Shown here piece after piece: positions 10,563-20,200 of a stretch of 64,000 nt of DNA. The DNA is from Mesorhabditis belari. Its lineage: Eukaryota; Nematoda; Chromadorea; Rhabditida; Rhabditidae. Position 1 is the stretch's first letter. Each line of letters begins with the position of its first letter. The stretch is from positions 1,831,501 to 1,895,500 of the forward strand of contig CAUEEP010000724.1 in assembly GCA_958450365.1 (NCBI GenBank), given 5' to 3'. The position numbers were made by a program, and so were the translations under genes. A model generated the notes under the pieces. That model was not told the DNA's origin and searched no databases. It worked only from the letters and a program-made list of their open reading frames with translations.

Positions 10563-10839
10563 CCCGTAAATACTGTAATAGTGTTCCAGCCCCATGATGA
10601 CGGTGTGGAGCGTTGCGTAGTCTAGCTTTGAACGAGTTTTTCTCGACACTGGTTTATGCTACAATGTTCGTTTTGGTTTCAAAAAATAGCCCTGAATTTC
10701 AGCTATTTTTTGATACCAAAGACGCATTTTTTGAAAGTACGAGCGCTTTGAAAAAAATGAAATACTAAAAAACGACTACGCGACTTTTGCGACTACGCGA
10801 CTGTACGAGGGCGATGGGGTACTATTACAGTATTTAAGG
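10563..10839. mobile_element. MITE with CCGTAAATACTGTAATAGTG ends
   Basis: The left end CCGTAAATACTGTAATAGTG pairs with the right end TACTATTACAGTATTTAAGG. The interior matches 1705-1920 closely, including GCGTTGCGTAGTCTAGCTTT and a TTTTTTGAAAGTACGAGCGC segment. No ORF is present, so it is non-autonomous. Confidence 0.75.
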
Positions 10840-11066
10840 TGGGTAAATGTTAGAGTAGAGTGGGCTTTGTTAAACAAATTAATTGGTTAAACATTTGCAA
10901 TTAAAAGTTTGCATTTAAAAATTTGGATTTAAAAATCAACCAATTAACCAAGAATATTTTTGAATCGTTCAGTTAGGTAGCATCAAATAAATAAACGTAG
11001 CAATGTGGAAATAAAAAGAAAACAAAGTGAATTTATCAATAAAAAAGGGTTTATGTTGAAGTTGAA

Positions 11067-11363
11067 ATGTTGATGGAGGCAATGTTTCCATTTCCCCTTC
11101 TCAATCTATTGTTGTTCCATTCAATTCCATTCAATTCCATTGTCAATTCTCACTCTAATCCACCCCAAAAATCTGTCATAAAATGTAGGGGAAGGGTAAT
11201 ATGTAAAAGGGTAAAAAATGAAATATGTGAAGCAAATAGACTTCGAGAATTTGTCGAATTTCATTCTCATTTCTCAAATTGTTTTGACGAAAGTGTCACC
11301 TTAGAGGATTTGGCGGATCTGGTGGAGACTTTAGGGGGAAATATAAACAAAGAAAGACTCTAG
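11067..11363 (+). CDS. Unrecognised ORF, 98 codons
   Basis: I do not recognise this protein. The ORF starts with a hydrophobic stretch (MLMEAMFPFPLLNLLLF) and then repeats of the TTCAATTCCAT type. It ends in a more protein-like part, FDESVTLEDLADLVETLGG, that vaguely resembles the second helix of an EF-hand but lacks the calcium loop residues. The region after codon 30 has ordinary composition, unlike the surrounding repeats. There is no poly-A signal or splice support, and the ORF stops just before a 5-base satellite. It could be an exon of a real gene or a chance frame. Confidence 0.2.
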   Translation: MLMEAMFPFPLLNLLLFHSIPFNSIVNSHSNPPQKSVIKCRGRVICKRVKNEICEANRLREFVEFHSHFSNCFDESVTLEDLADLVETLGGNINKERL

Positions 11364-11384
11364 CTTTTGGTGAAAAGATTTCAA

Positions 11385-11836
11385 ATTCAATGCAATTCAA
11401 TTCAATTCAATTCAATTCAATTCAATTCAATTCAATTCAATTCCAATTCAATTCAATTCCAATTCAATTCAATTCAATTCAATTCCAATTCAATTCCAAT
11501 TCAATTCCAATTCAATTCAATTCAATTCCAATTCCAATTCCAATTCCAATTCCAATTCAATTCAATTCAATTCAATTCAACTCAACTCAATTCAATTCAA
11601 TTCAATTCAATTCAATTCAATTCAATTCAATTCAATTCAATTCAACTCAATTCAATTCAATTCAATTCAATTCAATTCAATTCAATTCAATTCAACTCAA
11701 TTCAATTCAATTCAATTCAATTCAATTCAATTCAATTCAATTCAATTCAATTCAATTCAACTCAATTCAATTCAATTCAATTCAATTCAATTTAATTCAA
11801 TTTAATTCAATTCAATTCAATTCAATTTCAATTCAA
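11385..11836. repeat. 5-base satellite (TTCAA)n
   Basis: About 90 units of TTCAA with occasional TTCCAA and CTCAA variants. All three plus frames are long and open (Gln/Phe/Asn/Ser/Ile), purely because the unit contains no stop in any phase. Confidence 0.95.
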
Positions 11837-12180
11837 AAACTTTCAAGCTTTCAACTGTTAAAGGCAATCTAGAACCAGACTGGAGCAGAGCACTGTTCCA
11901 AGAATCTATCAAAGGACAAGAGCTAAGAAATAAAAGCCAAGAAAAGAATATTTATTGGCTAAATGAATGTCCAATTCTCATCATAAAGCCGAGAAAAGCG
12001 CTAATTAGGGGGTTTGGGGTCAAACGGGGGAGAGGCGGGGGAGAGGCGGGCGTGCAGCGGGAGAAGGGCAGCGGGAGAAGGGGTAGATCCCTCCAGATCC
12101 CTCCAATAAGGCCCTCTTCCCTCGAAATCCCCTCAACGATCGATTCCTGACTTTATCTTGGGTTTTTATCGATTATAAAC
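11837..12180. other. No supported gene
   Basis: This is a mixed spacer with a G-rich patch GGGGGAGAGGCGGGGGAGAG near 12025 and a repeated GCAGCGGGAGAAGG at 12053-12082. Confidence 0.35.
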
Positions 12181-12431
12181 CACCTTTTCACTCTCGAATT
12201 TGCTCGAAAGCCAACCGAAATTGCCTTAAAAAGAAAGCAAATGGCCCTGGGTGTGACTTGGGTCGTTGAACCGGATGAAATATCCAAAAATATCCAAAAA
12301 TAGAGCAATTTTCTTGAAAAACCAACTACGAATTCGAATTCTTTGACCCCGAAAACCTCCGTGGTGAAAAATTAGAGCTAATCGGCCTCAAAAACGAGTC
12401 CAAAATCGTCGCGAATGTGTTAAAAATGTAG
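12181..12431 (+). pseudogene. Protein-like remnant in two frames
   Basis: Two adjacent frames look coding. The first, 12181-12303, contains KQMALGVTWVVEPDEI and ends at TAG. The second, 12318-12431, contains EFFDPENLRGEKLELIGLKN and ends at TAG, but it is out of phase and has no acceptor AG after its upstream stop. The DNA at 12194-12224 (CGAATTTGCTCGAAAG then ACCGAAATTG) matches a segment near the right end of the mariner-type elements at 25448 and 62451. This may therefore be a diverged piece of an autonomous relative of those elements. I recognise no domain. Confidence 0.25.
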
Positions 12432-12574
12432 AAACGCATCTTTTCTCGCACACTTGATTCCTCGTTTTTTCACCAGCTTATCGCTATGGGAAAATGAAGT
12501 GTTTGGTGTGCTAGAAATGGTAAGTTTACGGCTTTTGAACACAAAGTAGATCAAGACAAGAAATTGCACAGCTA

Positions 12575-13022
12575 TAAAGCTAAAGCAAAGACAAAGGAAA
12601 GACAAAGCAAGGACAAGCAAAGACAAAGAAACGACAAAGGAAAGACCAAGCAAAGACAAAGCAAAGACAAAGCAAAGACAAAGCAAAGGCAAAGCAAAGA
12701 CAAAGGAAAGACAAAGCCAAGACAAAGCAAAGACAAAGCAAAGACAAGGAAAAGACAAGGAAAAGACAAAGCAAAGACCAAGCAAAGACAAAGCAAAGAC
12801 AAAGCAAGGGCAAGCAAAGACAAAGCAAGGACAAAGCAAGGACAAGCAAAGACAAAGCAAAGACAAAGAAAAGACAAAGGAAAGATAAAGAAAAGACAAA
12901 GAAAAGACAAAGAAAAGACAAAGGAAAGACAAAGGAAAGACAAAGCAAAGACAAAGCAAAGACCAAGCAAAGACCAAGCAAAGACAAAGCAAGGACAAAG
13001 AAAGGACAAAGCAAAGACAAAA
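12575..13022. repeat. 11-base minisatellite GCAAAGACAAA
   Basis: About 40 units with GCAAAGACAAG, GGAAAGACAAA and GAAAAGACAAA variants. The 11-base period leaves open frames in both directions (KDKAKTKQRQS on plus; Leu/Cys/Phe-rich on minus); none is a gene. Confidence 0.95.
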
Positions 13023-13486
13023 ATAAGTGAATCCTCGATAGAATCTCTTTTAAATTGTTCAAGTTTTCGAGAAAACAAATGATCGAATAAACTAGCTGAT
13101 TCACAAAGCAAAAAAAAAGGCGATCAAGAGTTAGTGGAGATCCGAGAGAAATCCCGGTTTCTTTTCATTTGAAATTGCTCGGTCATTTCATTTGAAATTG
13201 CTCAAAGAGACAAAAAAAGTCTCTATTGAAAAAAAAAGACAGAGACGAGAATCTCTTCGAGAATCTCACTCAGAGAAAATGAACAAAAAAAATAAACTAT
13301 TTTACGATTCGATCAAGTTTTCTATACTGAAACTTTTTTCAATATTTGGTATCAAAAATAATTTGCTTTGTATTACAAATGACTTTGTGTGCTTTCCTTT
13401 AAATTCATATGGTCAAACCTGTGCGCTTTTGCTTGAATGAATAACAAAAAGAAGTTTATTCAATCGAGGTGAATTGGATCAATATA
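13023..13486. other. No supported gene
   Basis: This AT-rich DNA lies between the minisatellite and the mariner insertion. An open frame at 13192-13440 has no recognisable domain or splice support. Confidence 0.35.
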
Positions 13487-13690
13487 TTGGGTTGAGGAGA
13501 ATGAGTCGGCGCCGAAATTTAAAGAAACTTTTTGCACTCATAAAACCTTCTTTAAATACACGTTTTGTTTCATCAAAAATGGTCCACTATTTCTTTACAA
13601 AATGGCTTTTGAGAGATTCCACAAAGCTTTTCTTTTTTGGGATTTTATGGATTCCCAAACAAAGCTAATCAAAATGACAAAAAGTCCGAC

Positions 13691-13885
13691 TCATTTCTTG
13701 AACAGTTTCTTCCACATAAACCTCCTTTGGTGTTTATATAAAAAAGATAGAGCACACTCAATTACATAAGTTACCAAATTTTCAGGAAGATCCCTCCAAC
13801 CGTTTACTCTAGATGACAGTTTATCGATTTTGTGGGAAAAATGATCCTTTGTTGAGTTGAGGCGCTGTTTGAGTTCTCTTTTAAA
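13691..13885 (-). pseudogene. Possible transposase C-terminal remnant of element A
   Basis: On the minus strand this part of element A is open and reads LSSRVNGWRDLPENLVTYVI and then KHQRRFMWKKLFKK before a stop. A basic, Trp/Leu/Pro-containing tail is what one expects near the C-terminus of Tc1/mariner transposases, but I see no catalytic aspartates. The open frame continues upstream into element B only by chance. It is broken and cannot be an active transposase. Confidence 0.35.
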
Positions 13886-13887
13886 TA

Positions 13888-14440
13888 TTAGGTTGTTAAC
13901 CCAAAAAGGGCGCTTTTTGTGCATGAAGGTTTTTGGAATAATTACAAAGATCGCATTCAAGATTTTCTTTGTTTTTCTTGTTTTTCTAATAACTTTTTAC
14001 AATTTTTAATCAAATATTTTGGTTTAGGTTTCCATTCTCGGGAGCAATGCCAACAACAAATCGACCCACCCCGGAAGTATGGCACAAGGATTTGCACCAT
14101 CGCTATCAACAACACAAATCTGCCGCCGAATCAGCTCGGGAAATCAACGATTTTTATGGATTCAAAGTTGTGACTACTCGCACAGCCCAAAAATGGTTTC
14201 AAAAGTTTCGGGGAAAAAGTTTCAAGACCGAAGCTAAGGTACGGGACGCTATCGACGACTTTTTGGTTTCAAAAAATGCCGATTTTTTCGAGAAAGGACT
14301 TAAGAAACTTCCAAAAAGATGGATGAATGTCAAAACCAAACGCGGAGATTACATTGTTTAATTATATGTTGTTGAAATAAATTGTTATAGTTTTAAAACG
14401 GTCATACGCAAAAAGCGCCCTTTTTGGGTTAACAACCTAA
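13888..14440 (+). mobile_element. Mariner element B with perfect 32-base TIRs
   Basis: The left end starts TTAGGTTGTTAACCCAAAAA and continues GGGCGCTTTTTG. The right end is its exact inverse over all 32 bases, ending AACAACCTAA. TA dinucleotides flank both sides (13886-13887 and 14441-14442). At 553 bases it is less than half the usual ~1.3 kb mariner length, because the catalytic core of its transposase gene is missing. It is inserted inside element A and is therefore the younger of the two. Confidence 0.9.
14047..14361 (+). CDS. Core-deleted mariner transposase: HTH joined to C-terminus, 104 aa
   Basis: The ORF is complete from ATG to TAA. Residues ~10-60 match the N-terminal helix-turn-helix of mariner transposases (HHRYQQHKSAAESAREINDF, then RTAQKWFQKFRGKSF), which binds the element's inverted repeats. 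From about residue 62 the sequence jumps to the family's extreme C-terminus (DAIDDFLVSKNADFFEKGLK, then LPKRWMNVKTKRGDY). The whole DDD catalytic domain, normally about 200 residues, is absent, yet the reading frame is intact across the join. It cannot catalyse transposition. If expressed, it could bind TIRs and act as a repressor; that is inference. Family assignment is confident; expression is unknown. Confidence 0.8.
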   Translation: MPTTNRPTPEVWHKDLHHRYQQHKSAAESAREINDFYGFKVVTTRTAQKWFQKFRGKSFKTEAKVRDAIDDFLVSKNADFFEKGLKKLPKRWMNVKTKRGDYIV

Positions 14441-14585
14441 TATTATTTTGTAGAGAATTAGTTACCCTTCTACGGATATCAAACGCATATCATTTGACAA
14501 AGTCTGCTATAATTTTTAGAAATTTCTTTGATTTTCGGCGCCGACTCATTCTCCCCAACCCAATATGAATCGAACTTTGCGCCTT

Positions 14586-15133
14586 TCATGTGCCGCAAAA
14601 TTTAAGCAGGTTTCACAAACGCCGGTGATAATTGTCAAAAATATTGATATTCTCAGCGCGGTAACCCAAATTCTAGAGCGACACTATGAGAAATGAGGAG
14701 CATTAAGTGCAAAAAAATACTAGGCCAAAAACCCAGTCGTAGTCGTGATTGAGCATTCTGCCCAGTCTAATGTATAGGGTGAGTAAAAGGTTGTACAGGA
14801 ACGTTTGGATCAGCCAGATAAATAGAGCAAGTAAATGAACAGATTAAGCTCAAGATTAAGAGCTTTATTGCTAGCGTTTGAATAACAAACTGACAAGCTA
14901 CTTTTAGGCGAGCCCACCTCGACATCGAATCAGGATCTCTGTGCTATCATGAGCCCAACAACTGGCTTGTGGAAGTCGAGTGAATGCACGTTGCCTAAAC
15001 CCCTACTTTTGTACTGTGGAGATCAGTGAGTCTTGTTAGTCTAATTTTTATCACCAAATCATTTACAGAAGATTCTCAATGTCAACCTGGATGGATCTAC
15101 AACGATACCTTGGATTTTTGCTATTATATTCAG
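14586..15133 (+). pseudogene. C-type lectin domain gene remnant
   Basis: Four protein-like pieces lie in lectin order. 14586-14696 reads SCAAKFKQVSQTPVIIVKNI and on to a TGA. A piece ending at 14778 reads AKNPVVVVIEHSAQSNV, then TAG, then a GTGAGT donor. An exon at 14908-15025 reads GEPTSTS followed by QDLCAIMSPTTGLWKSSEC. An exon at 15069-15133 reads CQPGWIYNDTLDFCYYIQ, the usual start of a further lectin domain. GEP, C-A-x-M, G-x-W and the paired cysteines are hallmarks of nematode C-type lectins. The introns are 129 and 43 bases with GT/AG borders. The copy is broken: the Trp expected before GEP is TAG (14775-14777), a TGA lies at 14694, and the last junction is out of frame by one base. 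Mariner element ends flank it on both sides. Confidence 0.7.
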
Positions 15134-15168
15134 GTTTGTATCGAAAAAAATACGTTTCTTAATCTTAA

Positions 15169-15281
15169 AGAGAATTAGTTACCCTTCTACGGATATCAAA
15201 CGCATATCATTTGACAAAGTCTGCTATAAGTTTTAGAAATTTCTTTGATTTTCGGCGCCGACTCATTCTCCCCCAACCCAA
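15169..15281. mobile_element. Partial second copy of mariner element A (right end)
   Basis: From AGAGAATTAGTTACCCTTCT to CAACCCAA it matches 14450-14563 almost base for base, including the CGGCGCCG palindrome. TA follows it. The left end is absent. It lies 36 bases after the last lectin exon, so it seems to have been inserted into the lectin gene's intron. Confidence 0.8.
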
Positions 15282-15358
15282 TAGGAACCGTATTAGATCA
15301 ATATAGGAAACGAATGTTACGACGAAGCTCAAGGAAACAATGCTCAGTGTCGCACGGA

Positions 15359-15419
<61 letters not shown>
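15359..15419. repeat. ATT microsatellite
   Basis: A pure run of about 20 ATT units that abuts the SL1 match directly. Confidence 0.95.
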
Positions 15420-15421
<2 letters not shown>

Positions 15422-15435
15422 TACCCAAGTTTGAG
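15414..15435 (+). ncRNA. SL1 spliced-leader sequence (SL RNA gene fragment or SL1-bearing retrocopy)
   Basis: Bases 15417-15435 read TTAATTACCCAAGTTTGAG, identical to the last 19 of the 22 bases of the nematode SL1 leader (GGTTTAATTACCCAAGTTTGAG). Only the first three bases differ, where the ATT microsatellite begins. The next bases are GT, the donor position of an SL RNA. About 40 bases further on is AATGATTTTGCC, a possible Sm-like site. Against an intact SL RNA gene, the microsatellite replaces the normal 5' end and promoter, and I could not draw the usual three stem-loops with confidence. The alternative is a retrocopy of a trans-spliced mRNA, with the following bases being its 5' UTR. 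Confidence 0.55.
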
Positions 15436-16082
15436 GTTGCGCCGAGTTACTCTGCCGCTCTACTCTTCTCAATGATTTTGCCTAGCCTGCATATCAACTT
15501 AGTGATTAATTCGAACGTGATGCATCCTTTCCATCCTCCTGATAGATGCCTTCCGCTTTCAATCACGATATTGGACTGGCTCGTGAAATGAAGATCGATC
15601 ATATACTAGTGCTTGAAGGTATACCCGAAGTGGTGTCCTTTTATACGCGTTTGAGCGCGACATTGTTTAGGGTACGGTATTTGTGGTGTCTTATTCGATT
15701 GTGGCAGCTTTTTGGTGACTCACATGAGGCAAAAGCATAGTTAGGGTTGTTCTAAAAGCTGAAAATATGGTCAAGGTAGGTCAAAAACAAATTGGAGTCA
15801 AAATTAGCGTCATTGAAGTCAATTACAGCTATTCAAAAGTAGGGTTGTTATAGCCAAGCCAAGCCAAAGTCAATGGCTTTCAATTGGGCTTGGCCTGGAA
15901 TTTGATTGACATTTGACAACCCAACTTTGATTGACATTTGACAACCCGACTCTTTGATTTGACCTGAAACCGTCGAATGTATAAGATCATCATGAAAGAT
16001 GACATCATTAAATGAAACTAAACACATCCAATATTCTTGCTTTCTGTAGTAGAACGCTAATGGTTAGCTGGATTTGATTTTG
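15436..16082. other. Mixed-composition stretch after the SL1 match
   Basis: Directly downstream of the leader is a small ORF starting ATGATTTTGCCTAGCC at 15472. Another frame at 15546-15740 contains REMKIDHILVLEGIPEVVSF. Neither is recognisable, but the composition is less AT-rich than its surroundings and would fit a decayed transcript. After 15760 the DNA is ordinary, with a TTTGATTGACATTTGACAAC repeat at about 15900-15945. Confidence 0.3.
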
Positions 16083-16084
16083 TG

Positions 16085-16282
16085 GACATTGAACGGGCAT
16101 TGAACGGGCATTGAACGGGCATTGAACGGGCATTGAACGGGCATTGAACGGGCATTGAACGGGCATTGAACGGGCATTGAACGGGCATTGAACGGGCATT
16201 GAACGGGCATTGAACGGGCATTGAACGGGCATTGAACGGGCATTGAACGGGCATTGAACGGGCATTGAACGGGCATTGAACT
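16085..16282. repeat. 11-base minisatellite ATTGAACGGGC, 18 copies
   Basis: Eighteen essentially perfect copies. The minus strand is open in all three frames over the array because an 11-base unit cycles through every phase without a stop (FNARSMPVQCP). Confidence 0.95.
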
Positions 16283-17170
16283 CATTTCCTAGTGGGAATT
16301 GTGGAATCATTTCGATTCGCCCTTGATTCGACCTAAGTTTTAAAGAAGATTCAAAAGCATCAAACGGAGAAAAAGGAAAAGTCAGCTCTAAAGCCAGCTC
16401 TGATGGCTTTGATCATAATAGGTCAGGCCTATTATGATCAAAGCCATCAGATGCGAGCCTGTTTGTTCTCTTGACCTATTCAAATAACAAAAAAGCTAAG
16501 GGATAAGCTGCTTACTCTTATCCTATTTTCATTTTAGGGTTCTTGTTTTTTGTTTTTGCTGTTGCTGTTGCATTGGTTTGCTTATCAGCTTAACAGCTTA
16601 ACAGCTTCACCTGTTTGCAAGTTCTGTTCAGTATTTAAATGATTTTAGAACCTATCATCAAGTGTTAGAAACTATTAGAAACCATCTTTAATCTGAATTT
16701 GTCCTAATGAAATCTTTGATCGATGTGCTCATTTTCTTGCCATCATTGGCTTTCTCTTTTGTGCTTATCGAGGAAAGTTGCAATGATTTGAGTAAACGTA
16801 TGTTTTACGCATGTAGTAAACGTATGTAGTAAACGTATGAGTAAACGATTTGAGTAAACGATTTGAGTAAGCGTATGTTTTCTCCATCTCAAAACGTAGT
16901 AAAGTATTCTCCAAGGTTTCTCCAAGGTTTCTCTAGTATTCTCAAAGTTTTCTCTAGTATTCTCAAAGTTTTCTCAAACTTTTGAATCATTTTTGTAAAT
17001 AAATAGTCATAATGAATCATAATGAATCATAAAACAGTCATAAAAGAGTATTTTTTTTGATAGAAATTGAGTAATAAAATGTTTTCTAAAGTTTTCTCAA
17101 AGTTTTCTCAAAGTTTTCTAAAGTTTTCTTAAAGTTTTCTCAACGTTTTCTCAATCTACCTATCTTTTGC
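16283..17170. other. Spacer upstream of the DUF5648 gene
   Basis: It contains a hairpin at about 16398-16450 (TGATGGCTTTGATCATAATA and its inverse around GGTCAGGCC). It also has short GTAAACGTATG repeats (16795-16880) and AAAGTTTTCTC repeats (16915-17155). No gene is seen. Confidence 0.5.
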
Positions 17171-17178
17171 TATATATA
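17171..17178 (+). promoter_or_regulatory. TATA box of the DUF5648 gene
   Basis: TATATATA lies 53 bases upstream of the ATG at 17231, which would place transcription start about 25-30 bases before the ATG. No trans-splice acceptor (TTTCAG) lies between the box and the ATG. Confidence 0.5.
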
Positions 17179-17230
17179 GAATCAAAAAAAGTTATTGAAA
17201 AAGAAATCTCCATCAATTTTTCGATTCCAA

Positions 17231-20200
17231 ATGAGAAAGCTTGTCATATTTTTGTTGGCTCTACTATCTTTGTTGGCTCAAGCTAAAGCAAACGGTTAAC
17301 TTTCAATTAACTTTCCATTAACTTTCGTTTTTCGGTTAACTTTTCCAATTTATAGAGTTATTTTCAAAGAGCTATAACAAACGTTTCATTTTAATGATAG
17401 GTCTCTGGCCAGTCGTTTTCTTAGTTCCATATGAAGCACCAAAGCTAACAAAATTGTCAATCACAGTAGGCGAGCGGCTAGTTTTTTTGTGATTTCTCGA
17501 TTACTCAGTTTGTATTCATGATAAGCCTCAATTTTTCCTTTTTTGAAATCGGTAAGTGCAGCACGACGCGTCGTGATTGCAAGGGGATGTCACGACGCAA
17601 CGAGACGTCCCGTTGGCCGGTGTCCCGTTGGCCGGTGTCCCGTTGGCCGGTGTCCCGTTGGCCGGTGTCCCGTTGGCCGGTGTCCCGTTGGCCGGTGTCC
17701 CGTTGGCCGGTGTCCCGTTGGCCGGTGTCCCGTTGGCCGGTGTCCATTGCCGTCCATTGCCGTCCATTGCCGTCCATTGCCGTCCATTGCCCATCCCGTC
17801 GTCCCGTTGCCAGTCCATTGCCCGTCCATTGCCCGTCCATTCCCGTCCATTGCCCATCCATTGCCCATCCATTGCCAGCCCATTGCCAGTCCATTGCCCG
17901 TCGTCCATTCCCGTCCATTGCCCGTCGTCCCGTTGCAAATCGTCCCATTACATATCACGACGTCCCAAAAAACTTCAATTTCTTCTAAATTCTCAAAAAT
18001 GAAATGAGTCAAAGATTTTTGTATTGAAAAGTTGCTTACTAGGTTTAAGTTTTACAGGACTTTATTATATATTATATTATATTATACCAGCGGAAAACGT
18101 TCACTAACGTTCGGGTTTGCCACGCAATCTAAGCCCCCCCCGTTTTTGCCAATGGCTGCGCACAGACGAACAGACGAACAGACTCTTCTTCTGCTTTATA
18201 CATAGTAGATTATATTATCTTATACTATTATAGCTTTATTATTATCAAGGTTAGTTCTTGAGTAAATTTTGATAACTGGAAAAGTAGTTTAGGTCAAATT
18301 TAAGGTCAAATTGGGGAGGTCGACTAAAATAGTTATACTGCTTCTCTTAGCTGGACTTTTTCTTTATTTTAATGCTTAAAGATTGTATTTATTAAATAAT
18401 CAAACTAAATAATCAAACTAAATAATAAAAGAGCTAGCTGGAAAGCATAAAAAGTTTCTAGAGTAGACAGCGAAAAGATCAAAAAAATGACCACTTTCAT
18501 AATACAGTCCATTTCTCAGTATCTATTTGTGAGATTGAGCTGAAAATTTACACAGTGAAGGCTAAGTATTCACTTAATAATGGCTTAAATTCTTAGAAAG
18601 TTTCATGGATTGATTACTGAGAAAGCGTTGTTCAAAAAAGGGACTTTCTGTTGAACTTAATAACTTTTGTCGAGGCTAATAACTTTTGTCAGGCCCTCCC
18701 TTGACGCCTCTTCTTCGCTCGTGGAATGAGAAAGCGGCTGATCACTTCTATACAGTCAGTGCTGTTGAACAGGAGAATGCGGTCAATTCTGGTTATGCTA
18801 TTGAAGGTTTTTCCGGTCAGTCAAACACTGAAAACAAACTTTTAGCTCAAATGGGTTTCATTGGAACGTCTAAGGATTGCGATTGTCCGGGCATTGTGCC
18901 ACTGTATCGAATGTGGTCGGACTCGGCAAGTGGGAGCACATTTTCATATTTTCTTTTCATAGAATTCACTTCATACATACTAAAACCCAAAAGGACTCAA
19001 TGCAAATCATAGTTCAAATGATAATCTGTAGTACAAGAGTACAAGAGTACAAGAGTACATGAGTACAAGAGTACAAGAGTACAATGAGTACAAGAGTACA
19101 AGAGTACAATGAGTACAATGAGTATACAAGATAAATTGTACTTTTCTATAACCAAATTTAATGAGGATCATTTTAAAACCAATCTCAAGTCGATCTGATT
19201 ACTGGAAGCCGAGTTATAAACCGTCAAAGTTGATCGACTTCTGCAGGTGTGTAGGTCAACTTTGACGCTGTTTTTCCCTATGTTCTTACCAAGGAATGTA
19301 CAAAATAAACTCCACTTTTCTTCAGTCAAATTTAAGGAGAATTCTATTAAAACCAAACACAAGTCAATCCAATGTCTGTACCTCGAGTTATAAACCGTCA
19401 AAGTTGATCGACTTCTGCAGGTGTGTAGGTCAACTTTGACGCAATTTTTCTATATATTCTTACACAGGAATATACAAAATAAATTGTACTTTTCTATAAC
19501 CAAATTTAATGAGGATCATTTTAAAACCAATCTCAAGTCGATCTGATTACTGGAAGTCGAGTTATAGAGTAAACTCGAAAAGTTCCCAAACTCCGAGACT
19601 CGTAACGGAATTTGGAAGTTCAACTTTGACGCTGTTTTTCCCTATGTTCTTACCAAGGAATGTACAAAACAAATTCCACTTTTCTTTAGTCAAATTTAAT
19701 GAAGATTCTATTAAAACTAACCATAAGTTGATTCAATTTCGATACCTTGAGTTATAAACCGTCAAAGCTGATCGACTTCTGCAGGTGTTTAGGTCAACTT
19801 TGACGCAATTTTTTTATATGTTCTTACGAAGGAATGTACAAAATAAATAGCACTTTTCTATAATCAAATTTGATGAAGATCATTTTAAAACCAATCTCAA
19901 GTCGATCTGATTACTGGAAGTCGAGTTATAGAGTAAACTCGAAAAGTTCCCAAACTCCGAGACTCGTAACGGAATTTGGAAGTTCAACTTTGACACAAAT
20001 TTTCTCTATTTTTTTATCAATGAGTATACAAAAGAAATTCGACTTTTCTTTAGTCAAATTTAATGAGGATTCTATTAAAACCAATCATAAATTGATTTAG
20101 TTTCTATACCTCGAGTTATAGACCGTCCCAAGTTGATCAACTTTTGCAAGTAAGTAGTTCAACTCTATCGGGTAAATCGGGTAATTATGACGCTATAGAG

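Larger units (their letters stand above)
13487..14563. mobile_element. Mariner-type element A, interrupted by element B
   Basis: The left end TTGGGTTGAGGAGAATGAGT and the right end ACTCATTCTCCCCAACCCAA are inverted partners, and both are bounded by TA, as expected of Tc1/mariner insertions. A palindromic CGGCGCCG sits just inside each end. The element is split at 13888-14440 by a second element. What remains of its own sequence is about 520 bases, so it is internally deleted. A partial second copy of the right 110 bases lies at 15169-15281. Confidence 0.8.

Noticed and set aside
11367..11872. Overlapping 142- and 160-codon Gln/Asn/Ser-rich frames that look like a prion-like protein
   Set aside because: They lie entirely in the TTCAA satellite, which has no stop in any frame.
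12420..13111. Long Leu/Cys/Phe-rich minus frames resembling membrane proteins and a Lys/Gln-rich plus frame
   Set aside because: All three minus frames and the plus frame are translations of one 11-base repeat.
15546..15740. 64-codon frame downstream of the SL1 match as a trans-spliced gene
   Set aside because: It has no recognisable domain, and an earlier ATG in another frame lies closer to the leader.
16008..16310. 100-codon ORF with NARSMPVQCPF repeats
   Set aside because: An 11-base repeat reads identically in all three minus frames; there is no independent coding evidence.
17505..18012. Several 136-156-codon frames over the GC-rich minisatellite
   Set aside because: They are open on both strands in many phases, and the region is better explained as intron 3 of the DUF5648 gene.
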